Source of the DNA: Xanthobacteraceae bacterium
GTDB lineage: Bacteria > Pseudomonadota > Alphaproteobacteria > Rhizobiales > Xanthobacteraceae
Reading direction: 5' to 3'
DNA: 64,000 bases
NCBI GenBank assembly: GCA_019750915.1
Contig: JAIENY010000036.1
Coordinates: forward strand, 1-64,000
A model generated the notes under the pieces. The model was given only the letters and a program-made list of their open reading frames with translations, was not told the DNA's origin and did no database searches. Below are positions 53,011-62,059 of this stretch, in pieces. Each line of letters begins with the position of its first letter. Within the stretch, counting starts at the first letter, position 1. The translations under genes were made by a program, and so were the position numbers.

Positions 53011-54471
53011 TTACTGCAGGGTTGACCAGCGGTTGGCGAAGGAATCGCCCGGCTGCGCGCCCGCAAGTGGTTGCGACGGAAACGCCGGCGGGGTCGGTTG
53101 TGACTGGGCCTGCGCGGTGCGATCCAGCGAAATCATGCGCGGCGCCGCTGCCTGGACCGATGACGATGCGGTTTCGGATGACTTTGCCGTTACCACCGTT
53201 TTTGCGGCTGTCTTCGATTTTGGCGCGGGCGTCGGCTTCGTCGCCACCGCGGCCTTCACGCCTGCCTCTTCCGGCTCATCCTTTCGCATACCAACTTTGC
53301 GTGCGAGGTTCGAGAAGAAGCCGCCGGACGAGGCCGAGCCGGTTTCAGCGGGTGCTGGCGACGAAACCAGCTTCGGATCAACTGGATCGTTTGCGGCAGC
53401 CGTTGGCACGCTATCGAACACCGAGCTTTCAGGTGCTTTCGGCGGATTGACGTAGGCCGGGATGGTGCCGGGGGCGGGACCATTGGCGGACACGGTGTAG
53501 TCGCTGATATCGGCAATCGCGATCGATGATGAGTCCGGCAGCTTGGTGGCAAACACCGGATGCATGCCGCCGTCGATACCGGCGCGTGATTTCGCGAGCG
53601 GCACGCCGCGCGAGATCAGTTCAGCGAGCTTGCTGGAGTCCTCGCGTTGTTTCTCCTGCAGCGCCTGCGCGACCTCGGGATTGATCTGGTAGGCCGGGCA
53701 CTTGCCGGTCGGATTGAAGGTGAGGGGCTTGCCGCCAACCGCGGGCTCGGCGTCGAACACGTATTTGCGCTCGCAGACATCGACCTTCGGCTCGGTCTTG
53801 GTGAGTTCAAAGATATCGCTGCCTTCCTTGAGCATCTTCCAGAACGGCATGTTCGGATTGTTGCGGTACTTCGCCATGTTCTGTGCCGTCATTCGGAACG
53901 GGTAGGCTTGCACCTGGAAGGCGTTCTGGCCGCCGAAGAAGGACTCGCGGCCGAGCGAATAGATCTCGGAAATCTGCTCGTCTGTCATCGCGTAGCAACC
54001 GCGCGAAGAGCAGTCGCCATGAACCATCAATTCCGAACCGGTTCGGCCCCATGATTTGTCGTAGGCGTTCGGATAGCCGATGTTGAAGGACAGATAATAG
54101 GCCGACGCGGGATTCATCTGGCGCGGTGTGATCGCATAGAAGCCTTCCGGTGCCTGGCGATCGCCCTCGCGAATCTTCGGGCCGATGTCGCCGGACCAGC
54201 GGCAGATCGGATAGGTTTTCAGCAGCGCGAATTTTCCTGTCCGGTCCTGCTTCCAGACTTCGAGTTCGGACTCCTGCTTGAACAGGCGCACCAGCATCGG
54301 CGAGCCCTTGTCCATATTCCTCGATTCCATCTCCGAGAGCAGCTTTTCCGGAATCGGCTTGTTGGCTTTTGCGCCCTGCGAAAGCTGGTCGCCATTACAG
54401 CCGGCCAGAGCCAAGCCTGCCACGACAGCAGCAGACATCATGAGCGCGCGTATGGGATGACGATGGCTCAA
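53011..54471 (-). CDS. L,D-transpeptidase (YkuD/YafK-like) lipoprotein
   Basis: Predicted lipoprotein: a lipobox L-A-L-A-G-C25 follows a short basic/hydrophobic signal. The YkuD domain (about 58-175) has the active site H151-G-D-C-S-S-R-G-C159. The C-terminal 200 residues are Pro/Ala/Ser-rich, probably disordered or linker. L,D-transpeptidases make 3-3 cross-links or attach lipoproteins to peptidoglycan; the YafK relatives can detach them. TTG 54471 is the likely start, because the downstream ATG would remove the signal's positive residues. It follows accA by 189 bases in the same orientation. Confidence 0.88.
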   Translation of the reverse strand: MSHRHPIRALMMSAAVVAGLALAGCNGDQLSQGAKANKPIPEKLLSEMESRNMDKGSPMLVRLFKQESELEVWKQDRTGKFALLKTYPICRWSGDIGPKIREGDRQAPEGFYAITPRQMNPASAYYLSFNIGYPNAYDKSWGRTGSELMVHGDCSSRGCYAMTDEQISEIYSLGRESFFGGQNAFQVQAYPFRMTAQNMAKYRNNPNMPFWKMLKEGSDIFELTKTEPKVDVCERKYVFDAEPAVGGKPLTFNPTGKCPAYQINPEVAQALQEKQREDSSKLAELISRGVPLAKSRAGIDGGMHPVFATKLPDSSSIAIADISDYTVSANGPAPGTIPAYVNPPKAPESSVFDSVPTAAANDPVDPKLVSSPAPAETGSASSGGFFSNLARKVGMRKDEPEEAGVKAAVATKPTPAPKSKTAAKTVVTAKSSETASSSVQAAAPRMISLDRTAQAQSQPTPPAFPSQPLAGAQPGDSFANRWSTLQ

Positions 54472-54503
54472 TGCAAACCCTGCTCTCCGGAGTCCCCACG
54501 GTC

Positions 54504-54522
54504 GGCAGCCGAACAGGCTGCC
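54504..54522. other. Perfect hairpin between accA and the L,D-transpeptidase gene
   Basis: GGCAGCC and GGCTGCC with loop GAACA form a 7-bp GC-rich stem in the 189-base gap. No T run follows on either strand. It could be a regulatory hairpin or an operator. The rest of the gap holds no gene. Confidence 0.5.
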
Positions 54523-54660
54523 TACCCCAGCAGATATTTCTAATTATTATCCTTAAAGAACCTTCAGCCGCAAGGTGAACAGGCCTGCGGAACCCATCCA
54601 TAGTGAAAGCAGGGTTAAGTCCGCGTCCACAAAAAAGCCATGATTGCCCGTGGGTTGCGA

Positions 54661-55623
54661 TCAGCCGAGACGGCGACCGATGTCCAGGAACTTCTGACGG
54701 CGGTGCGTGCGGATGGCGAGAGGGTCAAGCCCCTTCAAATCACTGAAGGCCATCGCGATGGCATCGCCGGTCTGAGCGATCATGCCCTGCGGATCGCGGT
54801 GCGCGCCGCCCGCAGGCTCCTTGAGAATGGTATCGATGACGCCGAAGCGTGCCAGATCCTGAGCGGTAATTTTCAGGTTGGTCGCGGCTTCCTGCGCCTT
54901 GCTTGCGTCGCGCCACAGGATCGAGGCCGCGCCTTCCGGCGAGATCACGCTGTAGACCGCGTGCTCCAGCATCATCACGCGATTGGCAGTGGCGATTGCG
55001 ATCGCGCCGCCCGAGCCGCCTTCGCCCAGAATTACGGCGACGTTCGGGACCTTGATGTTGAGGCATGTCTCGGTCGAACGTGCGATGGCCTCGGCCTGAC
55101 CTCGTTCTTCAGCACCGATGCCGGGATACGCGCCTGCGGTGTCGACCAGCGAGAGAACCGGGATGCCGAAACGGTCGGCCATTTCCATCAGGCGGACGGC
55201 CTTGCGATAGCCTTCAGGCCGCGCCATGCCGAAATTGTGCTTGAGACGGCTTTCGGTTGCGGAGCCTTTTTCCTGACCGATCACGCAAATGCTTTCGCCG
55301 CGGAAGCGGCCGAAACCGCCGATCATTGCTTCATCGTCACCGAACTTGCGGTCGCCCGCGAGCGGGGTGAATTCAGTAATCAGTCCGGCGATGTAGTCCA
55401 CGCAATGCGGACGCTGCGGATGGCGCGCGACCTGCGTTTTCTGCCAGGGGGTCAGGGTGGCATAGAGATCGTGAAGCGCAATCTTGGCCTTGTCCTCGAT
55501 GCGCGAAATCTCTTCGCTGATATCACTGCCGTTCGCGGCGAGCGCGCGCAATTCATCGATCTTCGAATCGAGTTCGGCAACGGGCTTTTCAAAGTCCAGA
55601 TAACTGCGGATCGGGTCGGCCAT
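54661..55623 (-). CDS. accA: Acetyl-CoA carboxylase carboxyltransferase subunit alpha
   Basis: With AccD forms the carboxyltransferase that makes malonyl-CoA for fatty acid synthesis. The 320-residue protein has [29 protein letters not shown], and the oxyanion-type [15 protein letters not shown], all hallmarks of AccA. It lies downstream of xerD (111-base gap) in the same orientation, a conserved neighbour pair. Confidence 0.96.
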   Translation of the reverse strand: MADPIRSYLDFEKPVAELDSKIDELRALAANGSDISEEISRIEDKAKIALHDLYATLTPWQKTQVARHPQRPHCVDYIAGLITEFTPLAGDRKFGDDEAMIGGFGRFRGESICVIGQEKGSATESRLKHNFGMARPEGYRKAVRLMEMADRFGIPVLSLVDTAGAYPGIGAEERGQAEAIARSTETCLNIKVPNVAVILGEGGSGGAIAIATANRVMMLEHAVYSVISPEGAASILWRDASKAQEAATNLKITAQDLARFGVIDTILKEPAGGAHRDPQGMIAQTGDAIAMAFSDLKGLDPLAIRTHRRQKFLDIGRRLG

Positions 55624-55734
55624 GGAAAATATATAGGATGGGGCGCCAGAATTGCGCGGGCGCGCGGAAACTGGACTCCGGGCCGATTTAAGTCAAGCGC
55701 CGCCGCGCAAAAGATAAATCCTTGAATCGACTTG

Positions 55735-56688
55735 TCATTTGCTGTCCGCGAGCGGATGCAGATCGCGCACCAGGCTTTTTAGTCGCTCTTCGACGACATG
55801 GGTATAGATCTGCGTGGTCGAGATATCGGTGTGTCCAAGCAGGGTCTGCACGATGCGCAGGTCGGCTCCATTGTGCAGAAGGTGACTGGCGAAGGCGTGG
55901 CGCAGCACGTGCGGGCTAACCAGACGTGCCGGTATGCCGGTGGAGACGGCGAGTTCCTTGAGGTCGCGCGCGAAATGCTGACGCGTCAGGTGGCCGCTTT
56001 CACCTGACGAAGGAAACAGCCATTTCGATCGCACTTGCGGTTTCGCGTTGTCGTCCTTCAGATCTTCCGTGAGCGAAAGATATGCGGCCATTGCGTCGCG
56101 CGAACTTTGGTTGAGCGGCACCAGCCGCTCCTTGTTGCCCTTGCCGCGCACCACGATCATGCGCGCATCGCGCTTCGCCGCCGTCAACGGCAAGGACACC
56201 AGCTCGGAAACGCGAAGGCCGGTGGCGTAAAGCACTTCCAGCAGGCACCACAGCCGCATCGCACGCAGCTTCTGTTTCGGCGATTGATCCCGGTCGACCA
56301 ACTGCTTGGATTTCGCCAGCAACAGATCGACGTCTGCGATCGACAGAACCTTCGGCAGCGAACGTCCGCGTTTCGGGCCGGACAAGATTGCCGCCGGATC
56401 ATCGGATCGCCGCCGCTCGTTCAACAGGAAACGAAACAGGTGACGCATTGCAGAAAGCCGCCGCGCCACGCTCGACGACTTGAAGCCGCGGGCATCAAGC
56501 TCGGCCAGATAATCGCGCAGCGCCTGGGTATCGGCCCCGGCAAAGCCGGTTTTCGCTGTCCTCAGGAACTCGGAGAGATCCTCGAGATCACGGCGATACG
56601 CGGCCAGCGTGTTTTCCCCGGCGCCCTGCTCGGCGGCGAGCATATCGAGAAACAGCGTGATCGTCTGGGCGTCGGAAGATGCGGCCAT
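55735..56688 (-). CDS. xerD: Site-specific tyrosine recombinase XerD
   Basis: Resolves chromosome dimers at dif with XerC. N-terminal SAM-like domain (residues 5-95) and C-terminal catalytic domain with R in A-T-G-L-R-V-S-E-L, H-x-x-R in S-P-H-V-L-R-H-A-F-A-S-H, H in L-L-G-H-T-D-I-S-T-T, and tyrosine in Q-I-Y-T-H-V. The length of 317 is normal. This is a housekeeping recombinase, not a phage integrase: there is no att site or element nearby. A small gene starts 15 bases upstream in the same direction. Confidence 0.94.
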   Translation of the reverse strand: MAASSDAQTITLFLDMLAAEQGAGENTLAAYRRDLEDLSEFLRTAKTGFAGADTQALRDYLAELDARGFKSSSVARRLSAMRHLFRFLLNERRRSDDPAAILSGPKRGRSLPKVLSIADVDLLLAKSKQLVDRDQSPKQKLRAMRLWCLLEVLYATGLRVSELVSLPLTAAKRDARMIVVRGKGNKERLVPLNQSSRDAMAAYLSLTEDLKDDNAKPQVRSKWLFPSSGESGHLTRQHFARDLKELAVSTGIPARLVSPHVLRHAFASHLLHNGADLRIVQTLLGHTDISTTQIYTHVVEERLKSLVRDLHPLADSK

Positions 56689-56703
56689 GCGGCCCTGTCC
56701 CGG

Positions 56704-56883
56704 TTATCTCTTCAGGAACTTGTCTGGCGAAACGTTAATGGTCATCTCGCGCGGCTTGGGCTGCACGAAATTCGCCAAGGCGTAGACAGTGCCGTAGACA
56801 GCGCCGACGATGATTGCGACGACGGTCAGAAAACGAAACAGGCTCGGCATCGATTTCGGCTCATGATCGTGCGTTTGACCCAC
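56704..56883 (-). CDS. Small single-helix membrane protein upstream of xerD
   Basis: A frame of 59 codons from GTG 56883, or 48 from ATG 56850. The sequence has a transmembrane helix (F-R-F-L-T-V-V-A-I-I-V-G-A-V-Y-G) and a C-terminal soluble tail that reads P-K-P-R-E-M-T-I-N-V-S-P-D-K-F, which I have seen as a small conserved protein upstream of xerD in this group. AGGTGA lies 11 bases before the GTG, a good but distant Shine-Dalgarno. It ends 15 bases before xerD and is probably co-transcribed. Function unknown. Confidence 0.68.
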   Translation of the reverse strand: MGQTHDHEPKSMPSLFRFLTVVAIIVGAVYGTVYALANFVQPKPREMTINVSPDKFLKR

Positions 56884-56995
56884 CGGATACGTGAGTCACC
56901 TCTTGAGCGCCATCCACCATGTTTGCATTGTTTCTTCAAGGTCTTAAGGAAGGCCCTATGGTAACCCCGGCCGAAGGCGGTAGTATATCAGCCAA

Positions 56996-57637
56996 ATGAG
57001 CCAGCACGAGCCTGCCACGATGTCAGAAAGCCTTGCCAAACAAGGGGCCTCCGCCGAAACGGTCGCCGAGATCGTCTCGGGCCTTGGCGTGCGCCCGATT
57101 GTGCTTGTCGGCATGATGGGATCGGGAAAATCGACGGTCGGCCGGCGGCTTGCGGCGCGCCTGCGGCTGCCTTTTGTCGATGCCGATCACGAAATCGAGG
57201 CGCGCCACGGCGGGATGACGATTGCGGAGATCTTTTCCGTGCACGGGGAGCCGTATTTCCGTGACGGGGAGGCCAAGGTGATTGCCGGCCTGCTGGACGG
57301 TGGTGCTCAGGTGCTTGCCACCGGCGGCGGCGCATTCATGCGCGATGAGACGCGTGCGCGCATCCACAATAAGGCGGTTTCGATCTGGCTGAAAGCCGAC
57401 ATGCCGACCATTCTTCGCCGGATCAAACGCCGTGCCGACAGGCCGCTGCTGCAAACCGACGATCCGGCCGCGACCATTGATCGCTTGATCGCGGCGCGCG
57501 ACCCGACCTATACGCTGGCGGATATCGCGGTCGTCTCGCGCGACGTGCCGCATGAAAAAATCGTCGATGAATGTATCGACGCGCTACACGCGCACTTGTT
57601 TGGCCACCCGCCTGGCGTGGCCGCGAACGAACCATAG
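56996..57637 (+). CDS. aroK: Shikimate kinase
   Basis: Phosphorylates shikimate in aromatic amino acid synthesis. Walker A is G-M-M-G-S-G-K-S-T-V-G (about 39-49), the shikimate-binding D-A-D-H-E-I-E and G-E-P-Y-F-R-D-G-E follow, and the C-terminus binds ATP (R-P-L-L). Length 213 is slightly long because of about 30 extra N-terminal residues. It is 12 bases from aroB on the same strand. It is divergent from the small xerD-linked gene. Confidence 0.95.
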   Translation: MSQHEPATMSESLAKQGASAETVAEIVSGLGVRPIVLVGMMGSGKSTVGRRLAARLRLPFVDADHEIEARHGGMTIAEIFSVHGEPYFRDGEAKVIAGLLDGGAQVLATGGGAFMRDETRARIHNKAVSIWLKADMPTILRRIKRRADRPLLQTDDPAATIDRLIAARDPTYTLADIAVVSRDVPHEKIVDECIDALHAHLFGHPPGVAANEP

Positions 57638-57649
57638 ATTGCAACTGTG

Positions 57650-58804
57650 ATGAATGTGATTGCCGACGGCAAGGTTCGCGAGAGCGACAAAACGATCGTT
57701 AAGGTCGGACTCGATCAGCGTTCCTACGAGATCGCAATCGGTCGCGGCGTGCTGCCTACGCTCGGCCATCGGATCAAGGCCTTGCGTCCGCAAGCGCGCA
57801 CCGCGATCGTCACCGATCGCACTGTCGCGCGGTATTGGCTGAAGCCCACGGAACAGGCTCTTGCAGAGGCGGGCGTCGAAACGACGCATATCGTCGTGGG
57901 TGAGGGCGAGGGTTCGAAAAGTTACGGCGTCCTTGAAGACGTCTGCGAGGGACTGATCGCAGCGAAAATCGAGCGCAACGATCTTGTCGTGGCACTCGGC
58001 GGCGGCGTGATCGGCGATCTGGCAGGCTTTGCGGCATCGATCGTCCGGCGCGGCCTCGATTTTGTGCAGGTGCCGACATCGTTGCTCGCGCAGGTTGATT
58101 CGTCGGTCGGCGGCAAGACCGGCATCAACTCGCCGCAGGGAAAAAACCTGATCGGCGCATTTCATCAGCCGATCCTGGTGCTCGCGGATACCTCGGTGCT
58201 CGATACGCTCTCGCCGCGGCAGTTTCGTGCCGGCTATGCGGAGGTCGCAAAATACGGCCTGCTCGGGGATTTGCCGTTCTTCGAGTGGCTTGAGAAAAAT
58301 CACGCGGGGATTTTTTCCGGCGGCAACGAACGCGAGCAGGCGATCGCCATAAGCTGCCGTGCCAAGGCCGCGATCGTGGCGCGCGACGAGCGCGAGACCG
58401 GAGATCGCGCGCTGCTCAATCTCGGCCACACATTCGGGCACGCGCTTGAGGCCGCGACCGGATTTTCCGATCGGCTGTTTCACGGCGAAGGTGTTGCCAT
58501 TGGCATGACGCTGGCCGCGGAGTTTTCGGCGCGGCGCGGCCTGATCTCGCAGGACGATGTCGTGCGGGTCGGACGGCATCTGGCAACGGCCGGTTTGCCG
58601 ACGCGGCTGCAGGACATCGCAGGCTTCGGACAGGAAGGCATCGGCACCGCGGATTCGCTTCTCGCACTGATGTTCCAGGACAAGAAAGTCAAGCGCGGTA
58701 AACTGACATTCATCCTGCTGCAGGCGCTTGGTCGCGCCGTGATCGTCAATGATGTCGATCCGGCTTCGGTGCGGGATTTTCTCGCCGACAAACTCGCGGC
58801 TTAA
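57650..58804 (+). CDS. aroB: 3-dehydroquinate synthase
   Basis: Cyclises DAHP to dehydroquinate. The NAD-binding and active-site residues are seen in G-E-G-S-K, G-G-G-V-I-G-D-L-A-G-F-A-A, K-T-G-I-N, and the zinc ligands in H-T-F-G-H-A-L-E-A. The length of about 384 is slightly above E. coli AroB. An in-frame GTG at 57647 is an alternative start. It follows aroK closely, and the CorC-like gene follows 26 bases after its stop in the same direction. Confidence 0.96.
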   Translation: MNVIADGKVRESDKTIVKVGLDQRSYEIAIGRGVLPTLGHRIKALRPQARTAIVTDRTVARYWLKPTEQALAEAGVETTHIVVGEGEGSKSYGVLEDVCEGLIAAKIERNDLVVALGGGVIGDLAGFAASIVRRGLDFVQVPTSLLAQVDSSVGGKTGINSPQGKNLIGAFHQPILVLADTSVLDTLSPRQFRAGYAEVAKYGLLGDLPFFEWLEKNHAGIFSGGNEREQAIAISCRAKAAIVARDERETGDRALLNLGHTFGHALEAATGFSDRLFHGEGVAIGMTLAAEFSARRGLISQDDVVRVGRHLATAGLPTRLQDIAGFGQEGIGTADSLLALMFQDKKVKRGKLTFILLQALGRAVIVNDVDPASVRDFLADKLAA

Positions 58805-58830
58805 CCCAGACCGATGCGACGCAGACACAC

Positions 58831-60192
58831 ATGACCTCAACTGCGCTCAATCTGCTGATTGCGACTTTGCTGATCGCGGCGAATGCATTTTTCGTCGCCG
58901 CGGAGTTTGCGCTGGTGAAAGCCCGCGGCTTTCGTGTCAAGGCGCTAGTCGAGCAGCGGCGCGTTGGTGCGCGAATCGTCCAGGTGATGATAAAGGACAT
59001 CGAAGCCTATCTGGCCTGCTGCCAGCTTGGCGTCACCATGGCGTCGCTGGGTCTTGGCTGGGTCGGTGAGCCGACCGTCGCGGCGTTGCTCGAGCCTCTG
59101 CTTCAGCCACTCGGCATGACGCCGTCGGCCGTGCATTTAGCCTCGTTTATCACCGGTTTCCTTGTCTTCTCTTCGCTCCATATCGTGATCGGCGAGCAGG
59201 TGCCGAAGACATTTGCGATCCGTCAGCCAGAGTCCGTGTCGTTGTGGATCGCGTATCCGCTTCATGCGGTGTACACGGTTTTCTATCCGCTCAACTGGCT
59301 GCTCAACAATGCGGCGCGAGGACTGCTCCGCCTGCTCGGCGTCAAGGAAGATCCCCAGCACGAAGTGCTGACCGGAACCGAGATCGAAGGATTGGTGGGC
59401 GAATCGGCAGAGTACGGCAAGATGGAGAGCGGCGAGGCCGAATATATCCAGAACGTTTTTCGCTTTGGCGATCTGGCGGTGTCGGACGTCATGGTTCACC
59501 GCACGGCGATGGTGATGGTGAACGCCGATCTTCCATCGGAAGAACTTGTCAGCGCGGTGCTTGCCACCGAGTACACCCGTATCCCGTTGTGGCGCGACAA
59601 GCCCGAGAACATTATCGGCGTGCTGCACGCCAAGGATTTGCTGCGCGCGATCCGTCTTGCCGATGGAGATATCTCCAAAGTCGATGCGGTGGCGATCGCG
59701 CTGCCGCCCTGGTTCGTTCCTGAAATGCGCCCGATTTCGGAACAGTTGAAGGCGTTCCGCCGCCGCAAGACCCACTTCGCGCTGGTCGTCGATGAGTATG
59801 GCGAGGTCGAAGGACTGGTGACGCTCGAGGATATCCTCGAGGAAATCGTCGGAGATATTTCCGACGAGCACGACGTGGCGGTCGCAGGCGTTCGTCCGCA
59901 GCCTGATGGCTCGGTCGTGGTGGACGGATCGGTCCCGATCCGTGATCTCAACCGAGCGATGGACTGGGAACTGCCGGACGAGGAGGCGACAACGATCGCG
60001 GGTTTGGTCATTCACGAGGCGCGGCTGATTCCGGACCGCGGACAGATTTTTACCTTCCACGGCTTTCGTTTCCGCGTGCTGCGGCGGGAACGCAATCGCA
60101 TCACCGCGCTGCGCATATTTCCGCTTCCTCGAGACAGCGACAACGAAACGCTTGCGCCCCGGCGCCGCGCGGGAACAGCCTTCAGTCTGTAA
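58831..60192 (+). CDS. CNNM/CorC-type hemolysin-family protein with CBS domains
   Basis: 453 residues: four transmembrane segments of a DUF21/CNNM domain (about 1-200), then paired CBS domains (about 210-330: V-S-D-V-M-V-H-R-T-A, T-R-I-P-L-W-R-D, H-F-A-L-V-V-D-E-Y-G-E-V-E-G-L-V-T-L-E-D-I-L-E-E-I-V-G) and a C-terminal transporter-associated domain (about 345-435). Members transport or regulate Mg2+/Co2+ and other divalent ions; the hemolysin name is historical. The CBS sites bind nucleotides. It is 26 bases after aroB, likely one transcript. Confidence 0.9.
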   Translation: MTSTALNLLIATLLIAANAFFVAAEFALVKARGFRVKALVEQRRVGARIVQVMIKDIEAYLACCQLGVTMASLGLGWVGEPTVAALLEPLLQPLGMTPSAVHLASFITGFLVFSSLHIVIGEQVPKTFAIRQPESVSLWIAYPLHAVYTVFYPLNWLLNNAARGLLRLLGVKEDPQHEVLTGTEIEGLVGESAEYGKMESGEAEYIQNVFRFGDLAVSDVMVHRTAMVMVNADLPSEELVSAVLATEYTRIPLWRDKPENIIGVLHAKDLLRAIRLADGDISKVDAVAIALPPWFVPEMRPISEQLKAFRRRKTHFALVVDEYGEVEGLVTLEDILEEIVGDISDEHDVAVAGVRPQPDGSVVVDGSVPIRDLNRAMDWELPDEEATTIAGLVIHEARLIPDRGQIFTFHGFRFRVLRRERNRITALRIFPLPRDSDNETLAPRRRAGTAFSL

Positions 60193-60200
60193 AATTTATT

Positions 60201-60473
60201 TTACGCCGCCTCGCCGGGGGCCTGCGCCTTGATGGCAAGCGCATGGACGCTGCCGGCCAGTTCCTCTGCGAGCAGTTTGTTGATCATGCGATGACGGTCG
60301 ATCCGGGTCTTCCCATCGAAGGCTTTCGACACGATATACACCCTGAAGTGTGTCTCGCCGCCCGGCCGGTGCCCGGCATGGCCTTCATGCAGATATGATT
60401 CGTCGACGACATCGAGGCTTTCAGGATGGAGAGCCTCGCTCAATTTTTTTGTGATGGTGTCTTTGGCGGTCAT
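60201..60473 (-). CDS. BolA family protein
   Basis: A 90-residue KH-like BolA protein, with H-R-M-I-N-K-L-L-A-E-E-L and V-H-A-L-A-I-K-A at the C-terminus and F-R-V-Y-I-V-S-K-A-F. BolA proteins work with monothiol glutaredoxins in iron and iron-sulfur handling. It converges on the CorC-like gene and is divergent from the J-domain gene, so monocistronic. Confidence 0.92.
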   Translation of the reverse strand: MTAKDTITKKLSEALHPESLDVVDESYLHEGHAGHRPGGETHFRVYIVSKAFDGKTRIDRHRMINKLLAEELAGSVHALAIKAQAPGEAA

Positions 60474-60662
60474 GATCAGCGCAATATCGTCCGTTATTGA
60501 GTGAGGTCAATACAATCCGCTCGTTTGAATTGCGGCGCGCCGGTGTAATGATGTATATTGCGCGACCGCAAAAATGCGGCCAGTTCTCATTGTTCGCGGC
60601 TTGGGCCTGTTCGCTTAAGCTGCGAAGTCCTGTTTCGTTAGCGCCAACTTCGTTAGTCAGTC

Positions 60663-61307
60663 ATGTCCTTCGATTCGAAATATTTCGACAAAATCCGCAT
60701 CAAACCCGCCGCGAAGGAGAAGACTCGCGTCAAGGACGAGGCGGTTCAGTGCGAATGGCCGGGCTGCGCCAACAAGGCGCCGCACCGTGCGCCGAAAGGG
60801 CGAGGCAAGGACCGTGAATACTGGCATTTCTGCCTCAATCACGTCCGCGAATATAACCAGTCCTACAACTTTTTCTCAGGCATGAGCGATGAGGCGGTCG
60901 CGCGCTATCAGAAGGATGCGCAGACCGGCCATCGCCCGACCTGGAAGATGGGTGCCAACACCGGCGTAAAAGGCAAGGGTAAGCCTGGCGTGCAGGACGA
61001 GTTCGAAGGCGCGCTCGATCCATTTACGATGTTTCAGGAGATGAACGGTCGCAGCCGCTGGCGTTCGGGGCCAGATCCGAAAGCCGAACCCAAGGTCGAG
61101 ACGCGAAAGATTTTCAATGCCGAGCGCAAGGCGCTTCAGGTCATGGGTCTTGGCCCGGATGCGACGCTTGAGACGGTGAAGGCGCAATACAAGTTGCTGG
61201 TGAAGCAGCACCATCCCGATGCCAATGGCGGCGACCGCTCGACCGAGGATCGGCTGATCGAGATCATCAAGGCCTATAATTATCTCAAGACCGTGGTGCG
61301 CACTTAG
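60663..61307 (+). CDS. J-domain protein with N-terminal Cys/His motif
   Basis: A 214-residue co-chaperone-like protein. The J domain is C-terminal (about 155-214) with H184-P-D186 in H-H-P-D-A-N-G-G, expected to stimulate an Hsp70. The N-terminus has C30-x4-C35 and C57-x2-H60, a possible zinc site, and a long basic linker. It differs from DnaJ, in which the J domain is at the N-terminus. No Hsp70 gene is nearby. The two TTCGTTAG direct repeats just before the start (60636-60657) are of unknown relevance. It overlaps dedA (convergent) by 4 bases. Confidence 0.9.
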   Translation: MSFDSKYFDKIRIKPAAKEKTRVKDEAVQCEWPGCANKAPHRAPKGRGKDREYWHFCLNHVREYNQSYNFFSGMSDEAVARYQKDAQTGHRPTWKMGANTGVKGKGKPGVQDEFEGALDPFTMFQEMNGRSRWRSGPDPKAEPKVETRKIFNAERKALQVMGLGPDATLETVKAQYKLLVKQHHPDANGGDRSTEDRLIEIIKAYNYLKTVVRT

Positions 61308-61951
61308 CCGTCGGTCTTGGCCAACGGCTTTGCGCCGGCGCCTGCCAGCCGGTTTCGCCGCCAGTACCAGAACGTGCCACCGACAACGAGCAGGCCTGCG
61401 ACCAGCGGCAGCGCATAGTGCTCCGCCTTGGCGCCCCACTGTTCCGCAGCCGAACCTGCAACAATGCCGGGCGCGATCATCGCAGCCGCCCAGACCAGCA
61501 CCGCAGCCCAATCCACCACAAAAAATCGCCACGGCGGCATCGCGGTGGCGCCTGCCGTGACAGGGACGAAGGCCCGGAATGGAGGTGCAAACCGGGCGAA
61601 GAATACGGCCAGGGTGCCGTTACGGCGGAAAAAGTCCTCGCTCTCGGCGACAAGCTTTGGATATCTCGACAGCGGCCAGACCGACAGCACCCGGTGTTTC
61701 TGCCAGTACCCGAATCCGTAGGCCAGCCCGTCACCCAAGGCGGCTCCGACGAGGGCCGCGATCACGAGCGGGATGACCTTGAGGCTTCCGCTCGGCACGA
61801 GTGCACTCAAGGCAAAAATCACTGTCGATCCGGGAACGATCGCGCCGATAATCGGGATGGCTTCCAAAAAGGCGGAGAAGAAGACCAAAAGGTACGCCAG
61901 AACGGCGTGGAACGACACGAATTCAACGACTTGGTCGATATGGTGGTGCAC
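61304..61951 (-). CDS. DedA family membrane protein
   Basis: 215-residue membrane protein with about five hydrophobic segments. The signature G-A-A-L-G-D-G-L-A-Y-G-F-G-Y and F-F-A-R-F-A-P-P-F-R-A-F-V-P-V-T-A-G (conserved arginines) is that of the DedA superfamily, which includes undecaprenyl-phosphate and phospholipid scramblases. The substrate is not determined. It is divergent from cobS and converges with the J-domain gene. Confidence 0.9.
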   Translation of the reverse strand: MHHHIDQVVEFVSFHAVLAYLLVFFSAFLEAIPIIGAIVPGSTVIFALSALVPSGSLKVIPLVIAALVGAALGDGLAYGFGYWQKHRVLSVWPLSRYPKLVAESEDFFRRNGTLAVFFARFAPPFRAFVPVTAGATAMPPWRFFVVDWAAVLVWAAAMIAPGIVAGSAAEQWGAKAEHYALPLVAGLLVVGGTFWYWRRNRLAGAGAKPLAKTDG

Positions 61952-61986
61952 GGGCTGGATCCGGATGGAGGCGGCGAGGCCGTTAA

Positions 61987-62012
61987 GGTAATGTCATTTA
62001 CGACAATACCTA
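61987..62012. promoter_or_regulatory. 26-bp near-perfect palindrome between dedA and cobS
   Basis: AGGTA-A-TGTC, six bases (ATTTAC), GACA-A-TACCT: nine of ten base pairs match. It starts 36 bases before the dedA start and 207 bases before cobS, so it more probably controls dedA. It looks like a dimeric regulator operator. I do not recognise the binding protein. Confidence 0.5.
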
Positions 62013-62059
62013 CCCCGTCTGCCCACGGACGCCTCGTCAGATGCATGGCAGAGCTGCGG

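Noticed and set aside
51123-53066. A 647-codon open frame on the minus strand opposite secA
   Set aside because: It lies antisense to the conserved secA gene in a codon-phase shadow typical of GC-rich DNA; the product has no recognisable motif.
55735-56688. Phage or genomic-island integrase
   Set aside because: The gene is the housekeeping XerD, flanked by conserved accA and aroK; no att-like repeats or cargo genes are nearby.
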